Positions 9,774-16,890 of a stretch of 16,890 bases of DNA are shown here, piece by piece. The notes below the pieces were generated by a model. That model searched no databases. It saw only the letters and a program-made list of their open reading frames with translations, and was not told the origin of the DNA. The stretch comes from AA29 sp041481445 (GTDB lineage Bacteria; Acidobacteriota; Vicinamibacteria; Fen-336): assembly GCA_041481445.1 (NCBI GenBank), contig JBGPBV010000145.1:1-16890 (forward strand), written 5' to 3'. Both the position numbers and the translations under genes were made by a program. Numbering within the stretch: position 1 is the stretch's first letter; every line of letters starts with the position of its first letter.

Positions 9774-10574
9774 TTGGAACGGCTCCGTTGCGACTGGTGC
9801 GAGAGCACCAACACCACCGACGCCCAGAGCTGCCGCTCCTGCGGCGCGCCCCTGCACGACGCCGAGCGGGTGACCGACTCGGGCTGGCGCGAGGCGCCGC
9901 GCATCCGCGACATGACGGAGATCCAGTTCGGCCAGAGCGCGCTGCGCGTGGAGGGCGAGATCGTGCCGGTGGCGGAGATCTCGCTCGTCGAGGGCGACTC
10001 CGTCTTCTTCGAGCACCACGTCCTGCTCTGGAAGGACGACTACGTCGCGCTGTCGGTGATGACCGTTCCCGGCGGGATGAAGCGGGTCTTCGCGGGCATG
10101 CCGTTCATGATCAGCGTGGCCCAGGGCCCCGGCCGCATCGCGTTCTCGCGCGACGCCACGGGTGAGGTCGTCGTGCTGCCCCTCCACCCGGGAATGGAGA
10201 TCGACGCGCGCGAGCATGCCTTCCTCCTCGCCTCCCATCACGTGGGGTACTCGTTCGTCCGCATCCAGGGGTTGCGCAACATCCTCTTCGGCGGCCAGGG
10301 CATGTTCCTCGACCGCTTCGTGTCCCGTGAGCCGGGCGTCCTCATGCTCCACGGATACGGCAACGTGCTGGAGCGCCGGCTGGCCGCGGGCGAGAGCATC
10401 CTCGTCGAGCCGGGCGCTTTCCTCTACAAGGACGCGGCCGTCACCATGAACGTGGAGGCGGTGGCGGGGCTGGCGGTGGGGCTGTTCGGCGGGGTGGGCA
10501 TGAACCTCGTGCGCATGACCGGTCCCGGCCGCGTGGGCATCCAGTCGATGTACGTCCACCACGCGACCGAATGA
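9774..10574 (+). CDS. Zinc-ribbon AIM24-family protein (first of pair)
   Basis: The protein has 266 residues. Residues 6-23 hold CxxC...CxxC (C6, C9, C20, C23), a short zinc ribbon. Residues about 53-260 are an AIM24 (TRAP-like) beta domain with VEGEIVPVAEISLVEGDSVF, then GPGRIAFS near 118-125, LPLHPG, GNVLERRLAAGESILVEPGA and GPGRVGIQS at 250-258. AIM24 proteins form double-stranded beta-helix-like folds; bacterial members are poorly characterised and the yeast namesake is mitochondrial. There is no signal peptide or transmembrane helix. The start is TTG at 9774, chosen because GGGAGG lies just upstream and the ribbon begins directly after it. The stop overlaps the start of the next gene (ATGA), so both are translated together. 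About the first 266 residues align with the downstream paralogue, so the pair arose by duplication. Confidence 0.85.
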   Translation: MERLRCDWCESTNTTDAQSCRSCGAPLHDAERVTDSGWREAPRIRDMTEIQFGQSALRVEGEIVPVAEISLVEGDSVFFEHHVLLWKDDYVALSVMTVPGGMKRVFAGMPFMISVAQGPGRIAFSRDATGEVVVLPLHPGMEIDAREHAFLLASHHVGYSFVRIQGLRNILFGGQGMFLDRFVSREPGVLMLHGYGNVLERRLAAGESILVEPGAFLYKDAAVTMNVEAVAGLAVGLFGGVGMNLVRMTGPGRVGIQSMYVHHATE

Positions 10575-11773
10575 GCCCGCGCGCGGCCTACACCTGTCAC
10601 TTCTGCGGGACCCCGGGGACCGGGAAGGAGCTGAGCTGCCCCGCCTGCGGCTCGCCCACCGACGTCGCGCGGGTGGTCTCGCCCTCCGGATGGGAGGAGC
10701 TCGCGCCGATTCCCGACCTCGCCCGCCTGCAGATCGGCCGATCAACGTGCCAGATCGAGGGCGAGCTGGTGCCGGTGGCCGACTTCACGCTGGCCGAGGG
10801 CGACAGCGTGTACTTCGCCCATCACGTCCTGCTCTGGATCGACCCCGGGATCGGCCTGGAGACGATCTCCCTGCCCGGCTTCCGTCGCCTCCTGGCCGGG
10901 ATGCCCGTGGTCATGGCCCACGCGCGCGGGCCGGGCCGGATCGCCTTCTCGCACGACGAGCCGGGCGAGTTGGTGGCCCTGCCCCTGCACCCGGGGCAGA
11001 CCGTCGACGTGCGCGAGCACGTCCTCGTGGCCGCCACCGGCGACGTCCGCTACGAGATCGTCAACCCCGACATCTTCTACTCGGCCCGGGGCACCGAGAG
11101 GAGCAGCTCGCACTACCCGCTCGGCTACTTCATGGACCGCTTCACCGCCACCACGCGGCCGGGCCTCGTCCTCGTCCACGGCGCCGGCAACGTGTTCACG
11201 CGCCGGCTCGGCGAGCACGAAAGCCTGCTCATCCACCCTTCCGCGCTGCTGTTCCGGGACGCGAGCGTGGCCATGCACCTCCACGTCGAGTACCCCGTGG
11301 GCGGAGGCCTCAGCGGCTGGAACGCCTACGTGTGGCTCCGCGTCTACGGGCCGGGCCGTGTCGGAATCCGCTCGGCCTACGGGCCCTCGGAGAACCTCTC
11401 GCCGGCGGGTCTCCACAGCGACTGGACGGAGCGCCGTGTCGAGTCCACGACCGCCTGGTACTTCATGCGCGACGGCCAGCAGCAGGGACCGACGACACTG
11501 GCCTACGTCCAGGGCATGGCCCTCGTGAAGCGCCTGCCCGCGGACACCCCGATCTGGGCGGAGGGCCTGCCCGGCTGGTTGCCCGTCAACAGCATCGGCC
11601 TGTGCACGAAGTGCGGGGTCGAGCAGCCGATGTACAGGACGAAGTGGCGGCCGCTGGGCGTGAAGGAATGGATCTGGACGATCGTCTTCCTCCCGATCTG
11701 CTTCCCGTTCATGTTGATCGGGCTATTCATGTCCGTGCGGCGCTGCACGCGTTGCGGCACCATGGCGCGTTAG
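10571..11773 (+). CDS. Zinc-ribbon / AIM24 / GYF_2-like / membrane CxxC protein (second of pair)
   Basis: The protein has 400 residues. C9, C12, C23 and C26 form an N-terminal zinc ribbon. Residues about 60-272 are an AIM24 domain with the same landmarks as the upstream paralogue (QIEGELVPVADFTLAEGDSV, GPGRIAFS, GNVFTRRLGEHESLL, GPGRVGIRS). Residues about 295-342 (AWYFMRDGQQQGPTT to PIWAEGLPGWLPV) look like a GYF_2 domain, which usually binds proline-rich peptides. The end has CTKC (345-348), a hydrophobic stretch at about 367-388 and CTRC (392-395), resembling the LITAF arrangement in which two CxxC knuckles flank a membrane-dipping helix. The protein is therefore probably anchored to the membrane by its C-terminus. 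ATG 10571 overlaps the upstream stop. Its own stop interlocks with that of the opposing dinB gene. Molecular function is unknown. Confidence 0.85.
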   Translation: MSPRAAYTCHFCGTPGTGKELSCPACGSPTDVARVVSPSGWEELAPIPDLARLQIGRSTCQIEGELVPVADFTLAEGDSVYFAHHVLLWIDPGIGLETISLPGFRRLLAGMPVVMAHARGPGRIAFSHDEPGELVALPLHPGQTVDVREHVLVAATGDVRYEIVNPDIFYSARGTERSSSHYPLGYFMDRFTATTRPGLVLVHGAGNVFTRRLGEHESLLIHPSALLFRDASVAMHLHVEYPVGGGLSGWNAYVWLRVYGPGRVGIRSAYGPSENLSPAGLHSDWTERRVESTTAWYFMRDGQQQGPTTLAYVQGMALVKRLPADTPIWAEGLPGWLPVNSIGLCTKCGVEQPMYRTKWRPLGVKEWIWTIVFLPICFPFMLIGLFMSVRRCTRCGTMAR

Positions 11774-12318
11774 CCGGACTTGGCCTGTCCCTTCTCCCGC
11801 GCCTCGCGCGCGTCGTAGCTCTCCCCATAGATCGACGGCACCTTCGCGCCCATCGGCCGGAGATAGGTCGAGAGCTGCCCGCGGTGATGGATGGAGTGAT
11901 TCAAGCCGACCAGGACGTACGCCACCGCGGGAAACCGCAGGATGCCGCGGAAGTCGATGATCTTGACCAGTTGATCGCCGCTGGTCTGGCTCAAGCGATC
12001 GATGTCCCGGGCGAATCGTTCGGAGTACCAATCCACGATGTCGGCCGGTGTGCGAACGGCGTCGGGACGCGTGGGGCCGGTGAAATCGAACGCACCCGAG
12101 GCGACCGCGGTGAGAAAGCGGGCCTCGGCTGCGACGATGTGCCACGCCAGCTCACCCGCGCTCCTTCCCACGCTGTCCGGCCGGTAGTCGGCCTTCTCGG
12201 CGGGAATGGCGGCGATGACCGCCTTGGTCAGCGGGTGCTCCGCCTTGAAGGTCGGCAATCCGACGGCAGTCAGGATGAGGGTGGCCTGGTCGGGCGTCAG
12301 CGTGCTCATAGTGCTCAT
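11770..12318 (-). CDS. DinB-family protein
   Basis: From ATG 12318 the protein has 182 residues, a normal length for the DinB/YfiT four-helix bundle family. Expected metal ligands are H60 (ELAWHIVAAEARF), H141 and H145 (LNHSIHHRGQLSTYL). These proteins often act as metal-dependent thiol-S-transferases (bacillithiol, mycothiol or glutathione) or have unknown roles. ATG 12318 is preceded by GGGAGAG at a spacing of about 11 bases. The frame stays open to GTG 12423, only 3 bases after the permease stop; that start would add 35 residues and couple the genes, but it has no clear RBS. It is third in the padR-permease-dinB series on this strand. The TAA stop shares bases with the TAG of the opposing AIM24 gene. 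Confidence 0.85.
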   Translation of the reverse strand: MSTMSTLTPDQATLILTAVGLPTFKAEHPLTKAVIAAIPAEKADYRPDSVGRSAGELAWHIVAAEARFLTAVASGAFDFTGPTRPDAVRTPADIVDWYSERFARDIDRLSQTSGDQLVKIIDFRGILRFPAVAYVLVGLNHSIHHRGQLSTYLRPMGAKVPSIYGESYDAREAREKGQAKSG

Positions 12319-12426
12319 ATGCGTATTCTCTCTCCCTACGAACGTCGAGGAGCGGTACCGACGGCTGAAGGCGAAGGCGGCGGGAACGCCGAGCACCCCC
12401 GTCGCGATCGAGTAGCCGCTCACGCC

Positions 12427-15027
12427 CTATTGCGATCGGAGCGCCTGCGCCGGGTCCACCGCCAGCGCGCGTCGGGCGGGGACGTAGGCGGCGAGCAGCG
12501 CGGTCACGGCCAGGGCGCCGGTGGTGACGGCGAACGTCGCGCCGTCCACCGCCACCGCGTGCATGACGGCGGCGGAGAGCGCCCTCGCCGCCGCGAGGCC
12601 GGCGGCCCCGCCCAGGAGCAGGCCGGCGGCGGTGAGACGCAGCGCCTGCGCCATCGTGAGTTGCAGCACGTCGCCCGTGGAGGCCCCCAGGGCCACGCGC
12701 ACGCCGATCTCGAGCGTGCGCAGGCTGACGCGATAGGACATGACGCCGTAGACGCCGCTGATGGCCAGGACGAGGGCCAGGCCACCGAACACGGCCATGA
12801 TCGCGGCCACGTACTGGAGGCCGATCATGGAGATCGAGATCGACCGGCGCATGCTCCAGACCCGGTAGGCCGGCTGGTAGGGGTCGACGGCGGCCACGGC
12901 CAGGCGCGCGGCCGCGGACGCCGCCTCCGGATCGACCGCCGTACGCAGGGCCCAGCCCGTATCCGGAGACGGGTCCTGCGCGAACGGGCGATAGCACGTC
13001 GGGGAGTTCCGGTGCGCCGCCCAGTGCTGGATGACGTCGCCGGAGACGCCGACCACCGTGATCCAGGGCGCGTCTTCGCCCCCCAGGCGGAAGCGACGGC
13101 CGAGTGGATCGCGCCCCGGCCAGTAGCGCTGGGCGAGGGACCGGCTCACCACGGCCACCGGGCGCGCCGTCTCGTCGTCGGAGGCCTCGAGGCCGCGGCC
13201 GGCCAGGATGGGCAGGCGCAGCGCGCCGAAGAAGCCCGGCGAGGCGGTGCGGCTCTCGACGAGCGGCGGGTTGCTGCGATCGAAGGCGGGCTCGCCCTCC
13301 ACCTGGATTGGACGGGACGAGCCTCCCGGCTGGCCGGGAAGGAGGTTCGCGAAGCCCACCGCGGTCACGCCGGGGATGGCGGACAGGCGCTCGGCCGCGC
13401 TCCGCGCGAAGGTCCGTCGCGACTGGGGATCGCGGTAGCGGCTCTCGGGCAGCGTGATCTGCAGGGTCAGGAGGTGGTCGGGGTCGTAGCCCTGCGGCCC
13501 GAGCATCAGCTCGTGCGCGCTGCGCAGGGTGAGGCCGGCCACCACCGCCAGGGCGAGGGCGCCCGCGATCTGGACAACGACGAGGACGCTGCGTCCCCGC
13601 TGTCGCCCCGCCCCCACGGTGGCGCCCCGCCCGCCTTCCGCCAGCGCGTCCACGAGCGCCGTGCCCGACGCCCGCAACGCGGGGACGAGGGTGAAGACGA
13701 GCGTCGCCAGCACGCCGAGCGCGAGCGAGAAGGCGACGGTGCGGCCGTCCATCCGGATGCCGTCCCAGCCGGGCAGGAACCGCGAGACCTCGGCCGGCAT
13801 GTGCTGGCGCAGCTCCCGCGCCGCCCAGAAGCTCAAGGGCAGGGACACGGCCACGGCCAGGAGCGAGGTCACGAGCCCTTCCGTGAGGAGCTGCCGTAGG
13901 ATCTGTCCGCGCTCGGCGCCGAGGGCCAGACGGAGGGCCAGCTCGCGCCGGCGCTCCGCCCCCCGCGCGAGCATGAGGTTGGCCACGTTGACGCAGGCCA
14001 TGAGCAGCACGAGCGCCGCAGCGAGCTGCCACAGCCCCAGGATCGGGCGCAGGCCGGGGTCCTCGTAGCCCCTCTGCAGGCCCTCGATGGCGATCCCGCG
14101 AGCGGCGTTCGTCTCCGGGTGGTCCTTCTGCAGGCGGCGGGCCACCAGGGCCATCGCCTTGGCCGCGTCGTCGATCGAACGTCCGCGCGCCAGCGATCCG
14201 ATCGCGGTCAGGTAGTGCGTGTCGCGCGCGTCGGCTCCGGCGGGAGGCAGCACGAGCGGCGCCCAGATCTCGGCCCCGTCGGGAAAATGGAACCCGCGGG
14301 GCGCGATGCCCACCACGACGTGGGCCTCTCCGTCCACGGTCACGGTCCGTCCGATGATGCCGGGGTCGGACCCGAAGCTGCGCTGCCACAGGTCGTGCCC
14401 GAGCACCACCCGGCGCTCGGCCCCCGGCCGGCCCTCTTCCTCGAGGAAGCTGCGCCCGGCCTCCGGCGCCACGCCCAGGGTCTCGAAGAAGCGCGCGGAT
14501 ACGCGGTAGCCCTGCACCCGCTCGGCGAGCTCCTGGCCACGCAGGTTCGCGTCCCACCATTCGAGCGCGACCATCCGCTCGAACACTCCCGCCGACTGGG
14601 CTTGCCAGTCCCTGAAGTTGGCGGGCGCCACGTTGGAGACGTCGTAGGGGTCGGCGCCGGGCGCGGTCTCCCACAGGCGCACGAGGCGCGGGAGGTTCGT
14701 GAACGGCAGCGGGCGCAGGAAGAGCCCGTTCAAGACGCTGAAGATGGCGGCGTTGGCGGCCAGCCCCACGGCGAGGGTGGCGACGACCAGGGCGTTGAAG
14801 CCGGGCCGCTTCGACATCGCGCGCACAGCGAACCGTGCGTCCCGCAGCATGTGGCTCATCCTCTCCCCTCTCGTACGCGGCGGGCCGACCGCGGGTTGCG
14901 TTTTCTTCGCGGAGCGGAGGGCGAAGCGGGCGGCCAGACGGATGGCCTCCCACGCGTACCAGACCCGAGCCCGCCCGGGCGAGAGCTCGGCCCGCTCCGA
15001 GTGCTCCTCGTGCAGGTCGCCCAGCAC
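12427..15027 (-). CDS. ADOP-type ABC transporter permease (MacB/FtsX family), N-terminus interrupted
   Basis: From GTG 15027 the product is 866 residues and matches orphan ADOP permeases. There is a short prefix domain (GDLHEEH then WYAWEAIRLAARF, 1-37), then DARFAVRAMSKRPGF and a first membrane helix (NALVVATLAVGLAANAAIFS, about 79-98). A MacB-like periplasmic domain follows, then an FtsX helix set (WQLAAALVLLMACVNVANLM, then ERRRELALRLALGAERGQI), a second periplasmic domain and a final FtsX set with ISGVYGVMSY, then RTLEIGVRVALGA. No ATPase gene is adjacent, as is usual for ADOP genes. The natural start appears to be GTG 15111, overlapping the padR stop, but an in-frame TAA at 15031-15033 cuts codons 1-26 from the rest. 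Translation would have to restart at GTG 15027. Everything after that is open and well conserved, so the membrane part may still be made. Confidence 0.88.
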   Translation of the reverse strand: MLGDLHEEHSERAELSPGRARVWYAWEAIRLAARFALRSAKKTQPAVGPPRTRGERMSHMLRDARFAVRAMSKRPGFNALVVATLAVGLAANAAIFSVLNGLFLRPLPFTNLPRLVRLWETAPGADPYDVSNVAPANFRDWQAQSAGVFERMVALEWWDANLRGQELAERVQGYRVSARFFETLGVAPEAGRSFLEEEGRPGAERRVVLGHDLWQRSFGSDPGIIGRTVTVDGEAHVVVGIAPRGFHFPDGAEIWAPLVLPPAGADARDTHYLTAIGSLARGRSIDDAAKAMALVARRLQKDHPETNAARGIAIEGLQRGYEDPGLRPILGLWQLAAALVLLMACVNVANLMLARGAERRRELALRLALGAERGQILRQLLTEGLVTSLLAVAVSLPLSFWAARELRQHMPAEVSRFLPGWDGIRMDGRTVAFSLALGVLATLVFTLVPALRASGTALVDALAEGGRGATVGAGRQRGRSVLVVVQIAGALALAVVAGLTLRSAHELMLGPQGYDPDHLLTLQITLPESRYRDPQSRRTFARSAAERLSAIPGVTAVGFANLLPGQPGGSSRPIQVEGEPAFDRSNPPLVESRTASPGFFGALRLPILAGRGLEASDDETARPVAVVSRSLAQRYWPGRDPLGRRFRLGGEDAPWITVVGVSGDVIQHWAAHRNSPTCYRPFAQDPSPDTGWALRTAVDPEAASAAARLAVAAVDPYQPAYRVWSMRRSISISMIGLQYVAAIMAVFGGLALVLAISGVYGVMSYRVSLRTLEIGVRVALGASTGDVLQLTMAQALRLTAAGLLLGGAAGLAAARALSAAVMHAVAVDGATFAVTTGALAVTALLAAYVPARRALAVDPAQALRSQ

Positions 15028-15111
15028 CGATTAGCGCCAGTCCCCCGCGGGAAGGACCGCCGCCAGCAGCCGCTCGGCCCAGGACGGCGGGCTCTGGGGC
15101 ACCTCGGTCAC
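15028..15111 (-). pseudogene. Detached first 26 codons of the ADOP permease, ended by TAA
   Basis: GTG 15111 overlaps the padR stop as GTGA and reads VTEVPQSPPSWAERLLAAVL, then PAGDWR, then TAA (15031-15033), then S-V-L-G-D-L-H-E-E in the same frame. This is the usual start of the ADOP prefix domain ('AERLL..LLP.GD...LLGDL.EE'). The codons after the stop are in the same frame and complete the conserved motif, so a single nonsense change (or a sequencing error) explains it. Confidence 0.75.
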
Positions 15112-15431
15112 GGTTTCCCCAGGAGCGTTTCGAGCCCTTCCCACATCTCCAGCCGCGCGCAGCGGGAGGCGCGGAGGGCGGCCAGCCCGCGCGCGGTCAC
15201 CTTGAAATAGCGGCGGGCGCGGCCTCCACGCTCGGGCCGCGGCTCGCCCATGCGCGAGGAGAGGAGGCCCTTGTCCTCGAGCCGCTCGAGGGCGGTGTAG
15301 AGGGCCCCGCGCGCCACGCGGCGCCGCGCCCGCCGGCGGATCTCCTCGCGCACGGGGATGGCGTAGGCCTCCTCCTCCAGGCGGAGCACCGCCAGCAGGA
15401 CCACCTCCTCGAACTCGCCCAGGTTGGCCAC
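15108..15431 (-). CDS. PadR-family transcriptional regulator
   Basis: The 107-residue protein fits a minimal PadR winged-helix repressor of the type that sits directly before ADOP permeases. It starts MANLGEFEEVVLLAVLRLEE and has a recognition region RGALYTALERLEDKGLLSS (about 41-59), then the wing RPERGGRARRYFKVTARG. The final helix (LRASRCARLEMWEGLETLLG) serves for dimerisation. In this family the effector is often a small hydrophobic compound and the target is the adjacent transporter promoter. The start is GTG at 15431; the upstream RBS is poor, so translation may be weak. The stop codon shares bases with the start of the permease reading frame, so coupled expression and autoregulation are likely (inference). 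Confidence 0.88.
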   Translation of the reverse strand: MANLGEFEEVVLLAVLRLEEEAYAIPVREEIRRRARRRVARGALYTALERLEDKGLLSSRMGEPRPERGGRARRYFKVTARGLAALRASRCARLEMWEGLETLLGKP

Positions 15432-15514
15432 GCCGTTAAGGCCTGCAATGTAGACAATACCCCTATTTCGTCGGCCTGCGGATCCCGCCCGGCTTGGGTT
15501 AGGATCGCCGCGCC
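15432..15514. promoter_or_regulatory. Divergent padR / hupE-like intergenic region
   Basis: The 83-base gap between divergent genes has an AT-rich patch, CAATGTAGACAATA (15446-15459), with an imperfect TGT-AG-ACA symmetry that could be a PadR operator or the padR promoter. On the plus strand TAGGAT (15500-15505) could be a -10 box for the downstream gene, only 9 bases before its ATG, which would give an almost leaderless mRNA. No clear -35 is visible for either. Confidence 0.3.
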
Positions 15515-16591
15515 ATGGGACGACCGGGACGACTGGCGCTGGCCCTCCTGGGCGCGCTGGCGGTGGCGACGCCGGCGGCCGCGCATCCGGCCCCGTTCAG
15601 CTACGTCGACCTCACGCTGCGCGAGTCGTCCGTGGACGTGACGGTCGTGGCCCATAGCTTCGACCTCGCGCACGACCTGGAGCTCGTATCGCCGGAGCTG
15701 CTGCTCGATACCGCGGGGATCGAGGCCCGGCGTGAGAGCCTCGTCGCTCTCCTCGGCCCCCGTCTCCAGATCGAGGCCGACGGGCGCTCGCTCTCGTGCG
15801 GGGCGTCGGGCCCGCCGGAGGTGATCGCCGAGCGGGCCTCGGTCCGGCTCGGCCTCTCGTGCGCGCTGGACCGTCCGGCCGGCGTCCTGCGCGTCCACGC
15901 GACGATGTTCCCTTACGACCCGGCCCATCAGACATTCGTCAACGTCTACGAGCACGGCGCGCTGCAGACCCAGGCGATCCTGGACCGCGATCACGGCTCG
16001 TTCGAATACTTCGCAGGCACGCGGCAGGGCGCCCTCGCGGTGGCCGGGCGGTTCCTGCCCGCGGGCATCCATCACATCCTGATCGGGCCCGACCACCTGC
16101 TGTTCCTGGTCGGCCTGCTGCTGATGGGCGGCACCGTCCGCCAGCTCGCGCTCGTGGTCACCGCGTTCACGCTGGCCCACAGCCTGACGTTGTCGCTGGC
16201 CGTGCTCGGCGTGTTCAACCCGCCGGGTCGGATCGTGGAGCCCGCCATCGCGCTCAGCATCGTGTACGTGGGCGCGGACAACCTGCTCGTCCGCCAGGGC
16301 CGCGACCTGCGGGCCTGGATCGCGCTCGGCTTCGGCCTCGTGCACGGGCTGGGCTTCGCCAGCGTCCTGCGCGAGATGGAGCTGCCGCGCCGGGCGCTGG
16401 GCTGGTCGCTCTTCTCGTTCAACCTCGGGGTGGAGATCGGACAGCTCGTCGTCGTGCTGGTGGTGGCGACTGCGCTGGCCGCGCTGAGGGCCAAGAGCGA
16501 GCTGGCCGGACGACGGCTCGCGGTGGCGGGATCGATCGTCGTCGTCGTGGCCGGCTCGATGTGGTTCGTGCAGCGGTTGGTGTTCCCGTAG
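15515..16591 (+). CDS. HupE/UreJ_2-family membrane protein
   Basis: The 358-residue protein has a signal peptide (hydrophobic 7-19, likely cut after ATPAAA at 23), leaving a mature end HPAPFSYVDL. An extracytoplasmic beta-rich region (about 24-178) follows, then five to six membrane helices. Conserved family motifs are GIHHILIGPDHLLF (H186, H187, D193, H194), AFTLAHSLTLSLAV (H222), GFGLVHGLGFA (H277) and SFNLGVEIGQL (E307). The His/Asp/Glu set in the membrane suggests metal binding. Relatives are annotated as hydrogenase/urease accessory or putative nickel/cobalt-related proteins, but no hydrogenase or urease gene is in view, so metal transport is unproven. ATG 15515 directly precedes the signal peptide; I see no strong RBS. 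The next gene starts 37 bases later on the same strand. Confidence 0.88.
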   Translation: MGRPGRLALALLGALAVATPAAAHPAPFSYVDLTLRESSVDVTVVAHSFDLAHDLELVSPELLLDTAGIEARRESLVALLGPRLQIEADGRSLSCGASGPPEVIAERASVRLGLSCALDRPAGVLRVHATMFPYDPAHQTFVNVYEHGALQTQAILDRDHGSFEYFAGTRQGALAVAGRFLPAGIHHILIGPDHLLFLVGLLLMGGTVRQLALVVTAFTLAHSLTLSLAVLGVFNPPGRIVEPAIALSIVYVGADNLLVRQGRDLRAWIALGFGLVHGLGFASVLREMELPRRALGWSLFSFNLGVEIGQLVVVLVVATALAALRAKSELAGRRLAVAGSIVVVVAGSMWFVQRLVFP

Positions 16592-16628
16592 CGGCGCGGC
16601 GGTCCGCCCGAGCGCCAGGAGGCATCAC

Positions 16629-16890
16629 ATGAATCGACGAGTCGTCCTCGGCACCCTGATGGCGGCGGGCGGCGTGTCGCTCGCGGTGTCGGCCTACCAG
16701 GCCTCGCCGTCCCCCGCGCCGTCACCCAAGGTCGTCGAGGTCGAGAAGATCAAGGACAACCTGTTCATGCTCAAGGGCGGCGGCGGCAACACCGCCGTCT
16801 TCGTGGGCACGAAGGGCGTGGTGGTCGTGGACACCAAGCTGCCCGGCTGGGGCCAGCCCATCCTCGACAAGATCAAGGAGCTGACCCCCA
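16629..16890 (+). CDS. Exported metallo-beta-lactamase-fold protein, N-terminal part (runs off window)
   Basis: ATG 16629 has a textbook AGGAGG seven bases upstream. The 87 visible residues start MNRRVVLGTLMAAGGVSLAV, a signal sequence with paired arginines that could be Tat-type, though the hydrophobic stretch could also serve Sec. After a Pro/Ser-rich linker (27-33) comes VEVEKIKDNLFMLKG, GGNTAVFVG (52-60) and VVVVDTKLPG, the usual first strands of metallo-beta-lactamase hydrolases. The zinc-binding HxHxDH motif would lie beyond the window, so activity cannot be judged. Its position 37 bases after the HupE-like gene suggests one transcript. Confidence 0.75.
   Translation, partial: MNRRVVLGTLMAAGGVSLAVSAYQASPSPAPSPKVVEVEKIKDNLFMLKGGGGNTAVFVGTKGVVVVDTKLPGWGQPILDKIKELTP

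Noticed and set aside
8514..10745. 743-codon minus-strand frame
   Set aside because: Crosses opposite the repeat protein and the first AIM24 gene; its apparent repeats are the antisense of the 138-bp units.
12319..12423. 35-residue N-terminal extension of DinB from GTG 12423
   Set aside because: No RBS, not part of the family domain, and a good RBS precedes ATG 12318. The high third-position GC of its first codons keeps it as a possibility only.
10690..13899. 1069-codon plus-strand frame over the second AIM24 gene, dinB and the permease
   Set aside because: It is out of frame or antisense to three well-supported genes and has a composition typical of GC-rich shadow frames.

Overview
This is a GC-rich bacterial segment (G or C at most third codon positions). 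Its content is typical of uncultured soil or subsurface lineages such as Rokubacteria/Methylomirabilota or Acidobacteria: a PadR regulator with an orphan ADOP-type permease, a one-gene pyruvate:ferredoxin oxidoreductase, AIM24-family proteins and a HupE/UreJ-like membrane protein. The lineage is inferred from gene families only. I see no rRNA, tRNA, CRISPR array, transposase or phage gene.

Region 1 (1-3939, minus strand): nifJ, a complete single-chain pyruvate:ferredoxin oxidoreductase, is followed 3 bases later by a dihydroorotate-dehydrogenase-like gene that leaves the window. Region 2 (3970-5429, minus): a compressed stack of gene remnants. A PlsC-type acyltransferase head joins a 64-residue piece of a class V aminotransferase, which joins a GAF-domain gene, with no spacer between the pieces. 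Region 3 (5561-7272, plus): an intact NAD(P)-dependent aldehyde dehydrogenase with its own promoter and a 3' hairpin, followed by a possible tail remnant of another gene.

Region 4 (7595-11773, plus): a co-directional block. It holds an OmpR-type regulator with a degenerate receiver, a protein of five 46-residue tandem repeats plus an unknown C-terminal domain, and two overlapping paralogous genes that join a zinc ribbon to an AIM24 domain. The second paralogue adds a GYF_2-like domain and a membrane-spanning CxxC...CxxC end like LITAF. I recognise no described system with this make-up, and it is the best candidate here for something new.

Region 5 (11770-15431, minus): padR, ADOP permease and dinB. 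The permease reading frame starts at a GTGA overlap with padR but meets an in-frame TAA at codon 27, and a GTG two codons later can restart it. Region 6 (15515-16890, plus): a HupE/UreJ_2-type membrane protein and the start of an exported metallo-beta-lactamase-fold protein, probably one operon, divergent from padR.
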